The notes beneath the pieces are model-generated. The model searched no databases. It was not told the DNA's origin and saw only the letters and a list, made by a program, of their open reading frames with translations. Shown here one piece after another: positions 30,458-39,601 of a DNA stretch of 39,693 bases. A program made the translations under genes and the position numbers. Position 1 is the first letter of the stretch. Each line of letters starts with the position of its first letter. Origin of the DNA: Bacteroidales bacterium (lineage in GTDB: Bacteria > Bacteroidota > Bacteroidia > Bacteroidales > Muribaculaceae). The DNA lies in the NCBI GenBank assembly GCA_030524765.1, contig JAUNGA010000015.1:1-39693 (forward strand), in the 5' to 3' direction.

Positions 30458-30503
30458 GTAGCGGGACTTCCGTCAGCGACGTCGCTGACGGAAGTCCCGC
30501 TAC
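30458..30503. terminator. perfect 46-nt palindrome between convergent genes
   Basis: Arms GTAGCGGGACTTCC... (30458-30480) and ...GGAAGTCCCGCTAC (30481-30503) are exact reverse complements with no spacer. As RNA it would fold with a tight loop at CGACGTCG. On the minus strand it is followed by TTTTATTTTTG, so it is a good terminator for the 68-aa gene; on the plus strand no U-run follows, so it is weaker for the transporter operon. Confidence 0.75.
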
Positions 30504-30550
30504 CAATTAATAACTTTATATACGAGGTATTATCGCCGGCACTGATCGTT

Positions 30551-30757
30551 TCAGACGTCATCTCCGGCTTTACGCTCAAGATCGCGGCCAAACAGCATCA
30601 GCAGTCCGCCGATGAGCGTGATGCCCAGCACCGAGATGGCGGTGACCCAGGTGCCAAGACAAGTGACGTCGATGATCATCACGATAATGTAGGCAAGCAC
30701 GATGCCGATTATCAGACTGAACCCGAGCCAAAACAGAGTCTTACCGAGATCTTTCAT
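30551..30757 (-). CDS. small 68-aa membrane protein, unknown
   Basis: Two predicted transmembrane helices (about residues 8-29 and 38-58: TLFWLGFSLIIGIVLAYIIV and AISVLGITLIGGLLMLF) separated by a short loop containing TCLGTW, with a charged C-terminus RDLERKAGDD. No known motif recognised. It is a plausible gene because of its clean two-helix pattern, the downstream terminator and its isolation from other frames. No TAnnTTTG box found upstream. Confidence 0.65.
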   Translation of the reverse strand: MKDLGKTLFWLGFSLIIGIVLAYIIVMIIDVTCLGTWVTAISVLGITLIGGLLMLFGRDLERKAGDDV

Positions 30758-30854
30758 ATTCTGTGAGTTTTATATCTTGTTATATATTTATAATGTGCAG
30801 GGGTTGCAAAATGTTTATGACAACGGAGCTTTTGTGACATTATACCTGTTTTTA

Positions 30855-30886
30855 TTTGGTTATGTCGACAATTAGTCTTTACTTTG
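30855..30886 (+). promoter_or_regulatory. probable promoter of trpB2
   Basis: TTTG (30855-30858), a 20-nt spacer, then TTACTTTG (30879-30886), one mismatch to TAnnTTTG. The leader is about 25 nt. Confidence 0.5.
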
Positions 30887-30917
30887 CCGATGCTATTCAC
30901 GAACACATATACCAATT

Positions 30918-32276
30918 ATGGAATCCAAGAAATTTTTGCTGACAGAGCGGGATATTCCCTCGGCATGGTATAATATCGTGCCTGATATGCCTAATAAGCC
31001 CGCGCCGATGCTCAACCCCGCCACGGGCGAGGCTCTCAAGGCCGAAGACCTTTATCCGTTGTTTGCCGAGGAGTGCGCCCGGCAGGAAATGAACACCACC
31101 GACCGCTGGATAGAGATTCCCGATGAGGTGCGCGACATGTACCGCATCTGGCGTCCGACACCGCTGGTGCGTGCCGGCGGTCTTGAGCGTGCGCTCGGCA
31201 CCCGCGCCCACATATATTTCAAAAACGAGAGTGTGAGCCCGGTGGGATCGCACAAGCTCAACTCGGCCATTCCGCAGGCCTATTACGCCAAGCGTGAGGG
31301 CCTGACCAACCTTACCACCGAGACAGGCGCCGGCCAGTGGGGAGCGGCCCTGTCGCTCGCCACACGCCATTTCGGCATAGACCTGGCGGTGTATATGGTC
31401 AAGGTGTCATACAACCAGAAACCCTATCGCCGCTCGATCATGCAGACCTACGGTGCCGAGGTGATCGCCTCGCCGAGTATGTCGACGCGTGCGGGCCGCA
31501 AGATCATCACTGAGCATCCCAATTATCAGGGATCGCTCGGTACGGCAATCTCAGAGGCGGTAGAGCTCGCCGTCAGCACGCCGGGCTGCAAGTATGCCCT
31601 GGGCTCGGTGCTCAACCATGTGTCGCTGCACCAGACGGTGATCGGTCTCGAAGCCGAGCGGCAGATGGACATGGCCGGCGAGTATCCTGATGTGGTGATA
31701 GGTTGTTTTGGCGGCGGCAGCAACTTCTCAGGTGTGGCGTTCCCGTTTATGCGCCACAATTTTGCCGGCGAGACCAAGACTCGCTTTATCGCGGCCGAGC
31801 CCGAGTCGTGCCCCAAGCTGACACGCGGCAAGATGCGTTATGACTTTGGCGACGAGGCCGGTTATACGCCTCTGATACCGATGCTGACGCTGGGCCATAA
31901 CTTCGCGCCTGCCAACATCCATGCCGGCGGCCTGCGCTATCACGGCGCCGGCGCCATCGTGAGCCGTCTGCGCGACGACAATCTGATGGAAGCCGTCGAC
32001 ATACCGCAGCTCGAATCGTTTGAGGCTGCGACGCTGTTTGCCCGTAGCGAGGGCCTGATACCGGCGCCCGAGAGCGCCCATGCCATAGCGGCGGCGATAC
32101 GCGAGGCCCGCAAGGCCGACGAGGCCGGCGAAGATCGGGTGATCCTCTTCAACCTGTCGGGCCACGGTCTGATCGATATGATGTCGTATGACCGCTTTTT
32201 TGCAGGCGACCTGCAGAATTATTCTATTCCTGACAGTGAGATTGAAGCCAATACGGCCGGCCTGAAAGAAGCGTAG
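30918..32276 (+). CDS. trpB: TrpB2-type tryptophan synthase beta subunit
   Basis: 452 residues, the TrpB2 length (ordinary TrpB1 is about 400). The PLP lysine is K113 in VGSHKLNSA; TETGAGQWGAALSLA and CFGGGSNFSGVAFPF (phosphate loop) are conserved. The N-terminal extension (RDIPSAWYNIVPDMPNKPAPMLNP) is the TrpB2 hallmark. It condenses indole and serine to tryptophan. No trpA or other trp genes are adjacent, as usual for TrpB2, which may salvage free indole without a tight alpha partner. Confidence 0.93.
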   Translation: MESKKFLLTERDIPSAWYNIVPDMPNKPAPMLNPATGEALKAEDLYPLFAEECARQEMNTTDRWIEIPDEVRDMYRIWRPTPLVRAGGLERALGTRAHIYFKNESVSPVGSHKLNSAIPQAYYAKREGLTNLTTETGAGQWGAALSLATRHFGIDLAVYMVKVSYNQKPYRRSIMQTYGAEVIASPSMSTRAGRKIITEHPNYQGSLGTAISEAVELAVSTPGCKYALGSVLNHVSLHQTVIGLEAERQMDMAGEYPDVVIGCFGGGSNFSGVAFPFMRHNFAGETKTRFIAAEPESCPKLTRGKMRYDFGDEAGYTPLIPMLTLGHNFAPANIHAGGLRYHGAGAIVSRLRDDNLMEAVDIPQLESFEAATLFARSEGLIPAPESAHAIAAAIREARKADEAGEDRVILFNLSGHGLIDMMSYDRFFAGDLQNYSIPDSEIEANTAGLKEA

Positions 32277-32300
32277 GCACCGTCCGACCGGCTATGAATA

Positions 32301-32335
32301 ACAAGCGCGACCCCCCGGATGAGGGCCGCGCTTGT
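32301..32335. terminator. hairpin between trpB2 and nifJ, probable bidirectional terminator
   Basis: ACAAGCGCG (32301-32309) and CGCGCTTGT (32327-32335) are perfect complements with an inner CCC/GGG extension. It lies between convergent stops (32276 and 32365). The flanking T-runs are poor on both sides. Confidence 0.65.
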
Positions 32336-32364
32336 CGCGTATATATAGTCTGAATTTGGTTGCG

Positions 32365-35300
32365 TTATTCGGCTTTTACCTCGGGATCAACGCCCCACTG
32401 CTGTTGGGCGAGACGGCGATAGTTGTTGTAGCGCCACATGGCGTTGGCCTTGGCGGCTGCGAACAGTTCGGCAGCCTCGTTGGGATACTGCTTGAGCACA
32501 GAGCTGTAGCGTACCTCGCCCTTGAGGAAGTCCTCGAACTTGTCCCAGTCGGGAGCCTTGCTGTCGAGAGTGAAGGGGTTCTGGCCCTCGAGCTCGGCGG
32601 CGGGGTTGTAGCGCCAGAGGTGCCAGTAGCCGCACTCGACAGCACGCTGCTCTTCGCTCTGCGAGTGGCCCATGCCTGCACGCAGGCCGTGGTTGATACA
32701 GGGCGAGTAGGCGATGATGAGTGACGGTCCGTCGTAGGCCTCGGCCTCGCGGATAGCCTTGAGGGTCTGAGCCTGGTCGGCACCCATTGCGATCTGGGCG
32801 CAATATACATAGCCGTAGGTCGAGGCGATCAGGCCGAGGTCTTTTTTGCGCACGCGCTTGCCGGCAGCGGCAAATTTGGCGATTGCACCGACAGGTGTGG
32901 CCTTTGATGCCTGGCCGCCGGTGTTAGAGTAAACCTCGGTGTCGAGCACGATGACATTGACGTTTTTGCCCGATGCAAGCACGTGGTCGAGACCGCCGAA
33001 ACCGATATCGTAGGCGGCGCCGTCACCGGCGATGATCCACTGGCTGCGGGCCACGATGTAGCCCTTGAGTTCGAGCAGAGCCTTGCAGGTGTCGCAGCCG
33101 CAGGCCTCGCACATGGGCACGAGTGCGTTGTAGACGTCGCGGGTGACGCCGGCGCTCTCGCGGTTGTCGAGCCACTGCTGTGCGAGAGCCTTCATCTCGG
33201 CGGTGCACTTGTCGCAGCTGAGCATGGCTGTCATCAGATCGGCCACGCGGGTGCGGATCTTCTCAGAGGCGATCTTCATGCCGAGACCGAACTCTGCGAA
33301 ATCCTCGAAGAGTGAGTTTGCCCATGCCGGGCCGTGGCCGGCGGCGTTGGTGGTGTAGGGGGTCGAAGGTACCGAACCCGAATAGATCGACGAGCAGCCG
33401 GTGGCGTTGGCGATCATCTCGTGGTCGCCGAAGAGCTGCGAGATGAGCTTGACATAGGGTGTCTCGCCGCAACCCGAGCAAGCGCCCGAGAACTCGAAGA
33501 GGGGAGTGGCGAACTGGCTGTTCTTGACATTGAGATTAATGTCGACCAGATGCTGCTTCGAGGCAACGTGCTCGGTGCAGTAGTCCCATTCCTTCTGAAT
33601 GTTGAGCTGGGTCTCGAGGGGTTTCATCTCGAGTGCTTTCACGCCCTTCTTGCCGGGGCATACGTCAACGCAGTTGCCGCAGCCGAGGCAGTCGAGCACA
33701 TCGACAGCCTGCATGAAGCGCATGCCCTCGAAAGTCTTGCCGATAGCCTTGATGGTACGGTCTTCGGCAAAAGGCGCGGCAGCCATCTCGGCGGCGTCGA
33801 GCACGAACGGACGGATCGAGGCGTGGGGGCAGACATATGCACACTTGTTGCACTGGATACAGTTTTCCTCGAGCCACATAGGCACGAATGCCGCAACGCC
33901 GCGTTTCTCGTATTTGGCAGTTCCCTGAGCCCAGGTGCCGTCGGGCATGGCCTCGAAGGCCGAAACCTTGAGCAGGTCGCCGTCCTGAGCGTTGATCGGG
34001 CGTACGATCTCGTTGATGAATGCAGGGTCGTTGTTGGCGACGGCGGGATCGTCGGGGAGCTGAGCCCATGCGGGATCAACGTCGAGCTTGTGGAACTCGC
34101 CACCGCGGTCGACGGCCGCATAGTTCTTGTCGACGACGTCCTGACCTTTCTTGCCATAGCTCTTGACGATGAATTTCTTCATCTGCTCTACGGCGAGATC
34201 GACGGGGATCACCTCGGTGATGCGGAAGAACGCGCTCTGCAGGATGGTGTTGGTGCGGTTGCCCAGACCGATCTCCTGAGCGATGCGTGTGGCATTTATA
34301 TAATAAACGGTGATGTTGTGCTCGGCAAAGTAGCGCTTGACCTTGTTGGGCAGGTTTGCGGCGAGTTCGTCGCCCTCCCAGATGGTGTTGAGCAGGAATG
34401 TGCCGCCGTCGCGTAGACCGCGGGTCACATCGTACATGTGCAGATAAGCCTGCACGTGGCATGCAACAAAGTTGGGGGTGTTGACCAGATATGTCGAGCG
34501 GATAGGCTCGTCGCCGAAACGCAGGTGCGAGCAGGTGAAACCGCCCGATTTCTTTGAGTCGTAAGCGAAGTAGGCCTGGCAATATTTGTCGGTGTTGTCG
34601 CCGATGATCTTGACCGAGTTTTTGTTTGCACCCACGGTGCCGTCGGCGCCGAGACCATAGAATTTGGCCTCGAATGTGCCTGCGCCACCCAGGGCCATCT
34701 CGGGACGCGGGGGCAGCGATGTGAAGGTCACGTCGTCGACAATGCCCACGGTGAAGTGGTCTTTGGGCTCGGGCAGGGCGAGGTTCTCGAATACGCCGAT
34801 GATCTGGCTGGGAGTGGTGTCTTTAGATGCCAGACCGTAACGGCCGCCCACGATAAGGGGAGCGTCGGCCTTGCCGTAGAACGCCTCTTTTACGTCGAGA
34901 TAGAGGGGCTCGCCGTTGGCGCCGGGCTCTTTGGTGCGGTCGAGCACAGCGATGCGCTTGACGGTCGAGGGAATGGCGGCCATGAGGTGTTTGACAGAGA
35001 AGGGACGGAAGAGGTGCACAGCTACCAGACCCACTTTCTCGCCGCCGGCGATCATGTGGTCGATGGCCTCCTGGGCTGCCTGAGTCACCGAACCCATGGC
35101 GATGATGATGCGGTCGGCATCGGGAGCGCCATAGTAGTTGAAGAGGTGATACTCGCGGCCGGTGATGGCGCTGATCTTGCCCATGTAGTCCTCGACGATC
35201 TCGGGCACGGCTTCGTAGTGGCGGTTGCAGGCCTCGCGGTGCTGGAAGAATACGTCACCGTTCTCGGCCATGCCGCGGGCAACGGGAGCCTGGGGCGTGA

Positions 35301-35928
35301 GAGCGCGGCTGCGGAAGTGTGCGAGCGCGTCGCGGTCGAGCAGCGGGGCGAGGTCGTCCTGATCGAGCATCTCGATCTTCTGGATCTCGTGAGAGGTGCG
35401 GAAACCGTCAAAGAAGTTTACAAAAGGCACGCTCGACTTGATGGTCGAGAGGTGGGCGACGCCGGCAAGATCCATGACTTCCTGCACCGAACCCTCGGCC
35501 AGCATGGCGAATCCGGTCTGACGCACCGACATTACGTCCTGGTGGTCGCCGAAAATCGAGAGCGCGTGCGATGCTATCGTACGCGCCGAAACGTGGAATA
35601 CGGTGGGCAACAGCTCACCGGCGATCTTGTACATGTTGGGGATCATCAGCAGCAGACCCTGCGAAGCGGTATAGGTGGTGGTGAGAGCACCAGCCTGCAG
35701 CGAGCCGTGCACGGCGCCTGCGGCACCGCCCTCAGACTGCATTTCCTGTACCAGAACAGTTTCGCCGAAGATGTTTTTGCGGCCTGCGGCAGCCCATTCA
35801 TCGACGTATTCAGCCATGGTCGACGAGGGAGTGATGGGGTAGATGGCGGCTACCTCAGAGAACATATAGCTCACATGGGCAGCAGCCTGGTTACCGTCGC
35901 AGGTCAAGAATTTCTTGTCCTTACTCAT
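32365..35928 (-). CDS. nifJ: pyruvate:ferredoxin (flavodoxin) oxidoreductase
   Basis: 1187 residues, the single-chain PFOR length. Domains in order: N-terminal pyruvate-binding domain (AIYPITPSSTMAEYVDEW), domain II with LFRPFS, the gamma-type domain (GLGADGTVGANKNSVKII), a ferredoxin insert with two 4Fe-4S motifs, CIQCNKCAYVCPH (about 687-699) and CLGCGNCVDVCPG (about 745-757), and the C-terminal TPP domain with GDGAAYDIGFGG (about 964) and SNTGGQASKATP. Two extra cysteines for the proximal cluster are in FSGACSGCGETPYVK. It oxidises pyruvate and CoA to acetyl-CoA, CO2 and reduced ferredoxin, a central anaerobic step. Single-gene unit with its own promoter. Confidence 0.97.
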   Translation of the reverse strand: MSKDKKFLTCDGNQAAAHVSYMFSEVAAIYPITPSSTMAEYVDEWAAAGRKNIFGETVLVQEMQSEGGAAGAVHGSLQAGALTTTYTASQGLLLMIPNMYKIAGELLPTVFHVSARTIASHALSIFGDHQDVMSVRQTGFAMLAEGSVQEVMDLAGVAHLSTIKSSVPFVNFFDGFRTSHEIQKIEMLDQDDLAPLLDRDALAHFRSRALTPQAPVARGMAENGDVFFQHREACNRHYEAVPEIVEDYMGKISAITGREYHLFNYYGAPDADRIIIAMGSVTQAAQEAIDHMIAGGEKVGLVAVHLFRPFSVKHLMAAIPSTVKRIAVLDRTKEPGANGEPLYLDVKEAFYGKADAPLIVGGRYGLASKDTTPSQIIGVFENLALPEPKDHFTVGIVDDVTFTSLPPRPEMALGGAGTFEAKFYGLGADGTVGANKNSVKIIGDNTDKYCQAYFAYDSKKSGGFTCSHLRFGDEPIRSTYLVNTPNFVACHVQAYLHMYDVTRGLRDGGTFLLNTIWEGDELAANLPNKVKRYFAEHNITVYYINATRIAQEIGLGNRTNTILQSAFFRITEVIPVDLAVEQMKKFIVKSYGKKGQDVVDKNYAAVDRGGEFHKLDVDPAWAQLPDDPAVANNDPAFINEIVRPINAQDGDLLKVSAFEAMPDGTWAQGTAKYEKRGVAAFVPMWLEENCIQCNKCAYVCPHASIRPFVLDAAEMAAAPFAEDRTIKAIGKTFEGMRFMQAVDVLDCLGCGNCVDVCPGKKGVKALEMKPLETQLNIQKEWDYCTEHVASKQHLVDINLNVKNSQFATPLFEFSGACSGCGETPYVKLISQLFGDHEMIANATGCSSIYSGSVPSTPYTTNAAGHGPAWANSLFEDFAEFGLGMKIASEKIRTRVADLMTAMLSCDKCTAEMKALAQQWLDNRESAGVTRDVYNALVPMCEACGCDTCKALLELKGYIVARSQWIIAGDGAAYDIGFGGLDHVLASGKNVNVIVLDTEVYSNTGGQASKATPVGAIAKFAAAGKRVRKKDLGLIASTYGYVYCAQIAMGADQAQTLKAIREAEAYDGPSLIIAYSPCINHGLRAGMGHSQSEEQRAVECGYWHLWRYNPAAELEGQNPFTLDSKAPDWDKFEDFLKGEVRYSSVLKQYPNEAAELFAAAKANAMWRYNNYRRLAQQQWGVDPEVKAE

Positions 35929-35967
35929 AATTTTATAGGTTTATACTGAAATTGCTTATTTTGGGGG

Positions 35968-35975
35968 CAAAGTTA
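35968..35975 (-). promoter_or_regulatory. -7 promoter box of nifJ
   Basis: Minus strand reads TAACTTTG, a full TAnnTTTG match, about 40 nt before ATG 35928. A TTTG lies 24 nt upstream (36003-36000). Confidence 0.65.
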
Positions 35976-36100
35976 CGAATTTTTTGCGAGCTGTGCGTGC
36001 AAAAAAATATTTTAATATGTGTAATTGGCGTGCGCTGCTGATGACAAGTATAAAAATATGTTTAAAAACATAAAATGTGGCATATTTGAAATAAAAGTTT

Positions 36101-36108
36101 TAATTTTG
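36101..36108 (+). promoter_or_regulatory. -7 promoter box of the alpha-amylase gene
   Basis: TAATTTTG is a full TAnnTTTG match; a TTTG upstream (36085-36088) is only 12 nt away, so the -33 element is unclear. The predicted leader is about 95 nt to ATG 36210. The rest of 35976-36209 is AT-rich with no gene seen. Confidence 0.55.
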
Positions 36109-36209
36109 CGCGAATTTGTACTGAAAGCCTGTGTGCAGGTCGTCAGTTTATAAGCAGAGATTCTAATCAATCATATTTACTTACTTATCTACTACCAAAT
36201 CATCAGTGT

Positions 36210-39200
36210 ATGAAAAATGTTAAGAAGTGGCTGCTCGGGGCCCTTGCCGCATTGACGGCAATGCCTTCTATGGCAGCGACATTTGTGGGTGATCGCACCG
36301 ATTTCCGTGACGAGACCATCTACTTTGCCATGACTACACGTTTCTATGACGGTGATCCCAAAAACAATGTCTGCGGCTGGGACCATCAGAATGTGCAGAT
36401 CCAGAACAATGACCCCGACTGGCGTGGCGATTTCAAGGGCCTTATCGAGAAGCTCGATTACATCAAGGCTCTCGGTTTCACGGCAATCTGGATTACCCCT
36501 ATCGTGCAGAACTGCTCGGGTACAGACTTCCACGGCTATCACGCAATGGATTTCTCGAAGGTCGACCTGCGCTATGAGAGCCGCACGGAATGGGGCTCGT
36601 CAGAAGACGTGAAATTCGAGGATCTCATCGATGCCGCCCATGCCAAAGGCATGAAGATTATTCTCGACATCGTGCTCAACCACACCGGCAACTTCGGCGA
36701 GGCACACTTCGCCGAGCTGTTCTACCGTAGCCAGGATATCCGCAACCAGGCAAACGTGTCGGCTTCGATCATCCCCAACTACGACAAACTTCCCTCAAAC
36801 TACAATGAACTTGACGGTGACAGCCAGTACAAGGCCCGTTTCCCCTATCTCAAGAACTCTGACGGTACCAACAAAGACAACCACAACTACTGGCACCACG
36901 TCGGCACCGGCTGGAACTGGGACTACCCCAACCGCTGGTGGGGTCAGATCGCAGGCGACTGCGTCGACCTCAACACCGAGAACCCCGCGGTGAGCAAGTA
37001 TCTCGTCGAATGCTACGGCAAATTCATCGAGATGGGCGTCGACGGTTTCCGTATCGATACCACGGGCCACATCTCGCGCCTGACATTCAACACATCGTTT
37101 ATTCCCCAGTTTATGGCTCTGGGCGAGAAATACAAGAACAAACGTCTCAACGGCGCGCCGTTCTTTATGTTCGGCGAGTGCTGCGCACGTTTCTCAGACG
37201 TGACCTACCGCGACCAACCCAATCTGTCGAGCTACTTCTATACCTGGAAGTCGCCCGAGGACCTCGTGGGCAAATGGAACTGGGACGAGACATTCTGGGA
37301 TAATATCTATATCAAGGAGGGCGACGACGCCGCCCGTCCCGGCAACATGGCTCTCTGCGACGCCGAGCCCTCGATCAAACGCGAGTCTGACAACGTTTTC
37401 ATGAAAAACGGCGCCTGGCATCAGCCTGACTACTCGGACTACAGCAATTTCTCGATCATCGACTTCCCGATGCACTACAACTTCAACAACGCCGGCGCTG
37501 CCGTAAACGTTGCCAAGAGCGGTGACAAATACTACAACGACGCCAGCTTCAACGTGGTGTATGTCGACTCTCACGACTACTGCCCCGGCCCCAATGACGG
37601 TACACGATTCAACGGTGGCACCGAGCAGTGGGCCGAGAACCTGTCGCTGATGTTCACATTCCGTGGCATTCCCTGTATCTACTACGGCTCAGAGGTTGAG
37701 TTCCAGGCAGGCCAGAAGGTAGATGCCGGCGGTACTGACATGCCCGTCAAAGACTCGGGCCGCGCATACTATGGCCACTATATCGAGGGTAACGTATCGG
37801 CAAGCGACTTCGGTGTCTTCACCGCATCGGGCAACGCCGCCACCACCCTCAACGGCGACCTGTCGCAGCATATCATCCGCCTCAACAAGATCCGTGCCGC
37901 CGTACCCGCTCTGCGCAAGGGCCAGTACACATTTGACGGCTGCTCGGCTCAGGGCGGCTGGGCATTCAAACGCGCATACAAGGATTCGTACGCTCTGGTA
38001 GCCATCAACGGTGGCGCTACCTTCAGCAACGTGCCCGCCGGCACATATGTCGACGTCGTGACCGGCGAGACCTATCAGGGCGGCGGCTCGATCACTGTCA
38101 ACGCTCCGAAAAACAAAGGTCAGCTGCGTGTGCTCGTGAAAGACTGGAAGGGCGGCAAAATCGGCGAAGACGGCAAATTCATGTATGCCTCATCGCCCGT
38201 TGCCAAGGGTGGCAAGCCTAAATTCACCGACCCCGGTGCCACCGAATACTATACCGCCGACGATGCCATTGGCTCGCCTGCAGTCAAATTCTCACACGCC
38301 GGCGGTTCGTTCCGCACCGAGACCCTCACCGTGACCGCAACCCTCAACGAGGCTGCGACGACCGGCTGGATACAGGTAGGCAACGAGGCACGTAAGAACC
38401 TCACCACCGGCTCAAGCACCACATTTACCATCGGCCAGGGCATGAACTATGGCGAAAGCGTGACCGTGAAATGGGGCGCAGACGAGTATAACGGCAGCGT
38501 GACCTACAAGAAAGTCGATCCCAACGCCGCCATCACTGTATATGTGACCGGCAAGGACGGTGCCGACATCAGCGGTACCAATATCCACGCCTGGAACGAC
38601 GGCGGCGACCTGACCGGCTCATGGCCCGGCAAGACCCTCACCGAGACTACTGTGGTCGATGGCAAGACATTCTATTTCTATACATTTGACGCCGAGAGCG
38701 TGAATGTGATATTCAACCGCAACGGCAGCCAGACCGGCGACATCAAGGGTATCACATCTGACACTTACTTTGAGTATGACGGCGCATCAAGCGCAAACGA
38801 GATCGATGTCAACGTCACACCTGTGCCTTCGGTTAGATTCTCGCCCAACGGCGGTGAATTTGTCGACAATGTCAATGTAACTGTCACTGTGTCTAACGCT
38901 ACATCGGCATGGTACAAGATCGGCAACGGCCAGCAGGTGACCATCAGCGGCAACTCGGCCACATTCACTCTCGGCGACAACATGAGCATCAACGAGACCG
39001 TGACCGTAAGCTGGAGCGCTACCAACGGCACTGATACCAAGACCGGCAGCGTTACCTACAAGAAGGTCGAAAAACAGCCCGAACCCGAAGGCATCACCGT
39101 GTTCTATGACAACTCGGTGACCAACTGGTCGACCGTCAAGATCCACCACTGGTCGGTCAACGAGACCACATGGCCCGGTGTGGACATGACCCGTCTGCTC

Positions 39201-39509
39201 GACCGCGACAACGTGTGGATGTACACCGTTCCCACCGGCACCACCGGCATCGTATTCAACAACGGCAACGGCGATCAGACTGACGATGTGGAAAATCCCG
39301 AGCACATGCATCTCTACAAAGGCCTCGGCAACCGTAAGTTCTCTGACGAGGGCCTCTACGAATACAATTCGATAAGCGATATCGAGAGCGAGTATGACGA
39401 GCAGGCTGTAGAGTACTACAACATGCAGGGCATGCGTGTAGAGAATCCCGGCCGTGGTTTCTATATCATGCGTCAGGGCAACAAGGTGCAGAAAGTGCAC
39501 ATCTGGTAA
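36210..39509 (+). CDS. secreted multidomain GH13 alpha-amylase with starch-binding modules
   Basis: 1099 residues. Sec signal ends PSMA|ATF; no lipobox. GH13 barrel (about 30-590): DIVLNHTG (region I), GFRIDTTGH with nucleophile D283, MFGECCARF with acid/base E323, YVDSHDYCPG with D456. The C-terminal part repeats a pair of modules: chitobiase-C-like beta domains at about 690-765 (VKFSHAGGSFRTETLTVT) and 875-950 (VRFSPNGGEFVDNVNVTV), each ending GSVTYKKV, and CBM26-like starch-binding domains at about 774-860 (IHAWNDGGDLTGSWPG) and 962-1045 (IHHWSVNETTWPG). The last 30 residues (YYNMQGMRVENPGRGFYIM...) resemble T9SS-type sorting tails. Predicted extracellular starch hydrolase; not next to a susC/D pair here. 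Confidence 0.93.
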   Translation: MKNVKKWLLGALAALTAMPSMAATFVGDRTDFRDETIYFAMTTRFYDGDPKNNVCGWDHQNVQIQNNDPDWRGDFKGLIEKLDYIKALGFTAIWITPIVQNCSGTDFHGYHAMDFSKVDLRYESRTEWGSSEDVKFEDLIDAAHAKGMKIILDIVLNHTGNFGEAHFAELFYRSQDIRNQANVSASIIPNYDKLPSNYNELDGDSQYKARFPYLKNSDGTNKDNHNYWHHVGTGWNWDYPNRWWGQIAGDCVDLNTENPAVSKYLVECYGKFIEMGVDGFRIDTTGHISRLTFNTSFIPQFMALGEKYKNKRLNGAPFFMFGECCARFSDVTYRDQPNLSSYFYTWKSPEDLVGKWNWDETFWDNIYIKEGDDAARPGNMALCDAEPSIKRESDNVFMKNGAWHQPDYSDYSNFSIIDFPMHYNFNNAGAAVNVAKSGDKYYNDASFNVVYVDSHDYCPGPNDGTRFNGGTEQWAENLSLMFTFRGIPCIYYGSEVEFQAGQKVDAGGTDMPVKDSGRAYYGHYIEGNVSASDFGVFTASGNAATTLNGDLSQHIIRLNKIRAAVPALRKGQYTFDGCSAQGGWAFKRAYKDSYALVAINGGATFSNVPAGTYVDVVTGETYQGGGSITVNAPKNKGQLRVLVKDWKGGKIGEDGKFMYASSPVAKGGKPKFTDPGATEYYTADDAIGSPAVKFSHAGGSFRTETLTVTATLNEAATTGWIQVGNEARKNLTTGSSTTFTIGQGMNYGESVTVKWGADEYNGSVTYKKVDPNAAITVYVTGKDGADISGTNIHAWNDGGDLTGSWPGKTLTETTVVDGKTFYFYTFDAESVNVIFNRNGSQTGDIKGITSDTYFEYDGASSANEIDVNVTPVPSVRFSPNGGEFVDNVNVTVTVSNATSAWYKIGNGQQVTISGNSATFTLGDNMSINETVTVSWSATNGTDTKTGSVTYKKVEKQPEPEGITVFYDNSVTNWSTVKIHHWSVNETTWPGVDMTRLLDRDNVWMYTVPTGTTGIVFNNGNGDQTDDVENPEHMHLYKGLGNRKFSDEGLYEYNSISDIESEYDEQAVEYYNMQGMRVENPGRGFYIMRQGNKVQKVHIW

Positions 39510-39560
39510 TATATCAGGCTCTCTTGCCGGCGCTGATATGCGTCGGTACAAGATATAATT

Positions 39561-39601
39561 AAAAAGCCGGCAGCTTCCCGATAAGGCTGCCGGCTTTTTT
39601 T
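39561..39601 (+). terminator. rho-independent terminator of the alpha-amylase gene
   Basis: AAAAAGCCGGCAGC (39561-39574) and GCTGCCGGCTTTTT (39586-39599), continuing to a run of seven T at 39595-39601. It begins 51 nt after the stop codon. The remaining 92 nt of the window show no gene or clear signal. Confidence 0.9.

Noticed and set aside
30458-30503. Palindrome as terminal inverted repeat of an insertion sequence
   Set aside because: No transposase, partner repeat or target duplication nearby.
34756-35949. Long plus-strand open frame opposite nifJ (and others at 33334-34416)
   Set aside because: Antisense to a full-length PFOR with all motifs; no family features, composition is that of a reverse-complement shadow in GC-rich coding DNA.
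36210-39509. Alpha-amylase as part of a starch PUL
   Set aside because: No susC/susD pair adjacent; the neighbour is nifJ and the next stretch ends the window, so membership cannot be supported.
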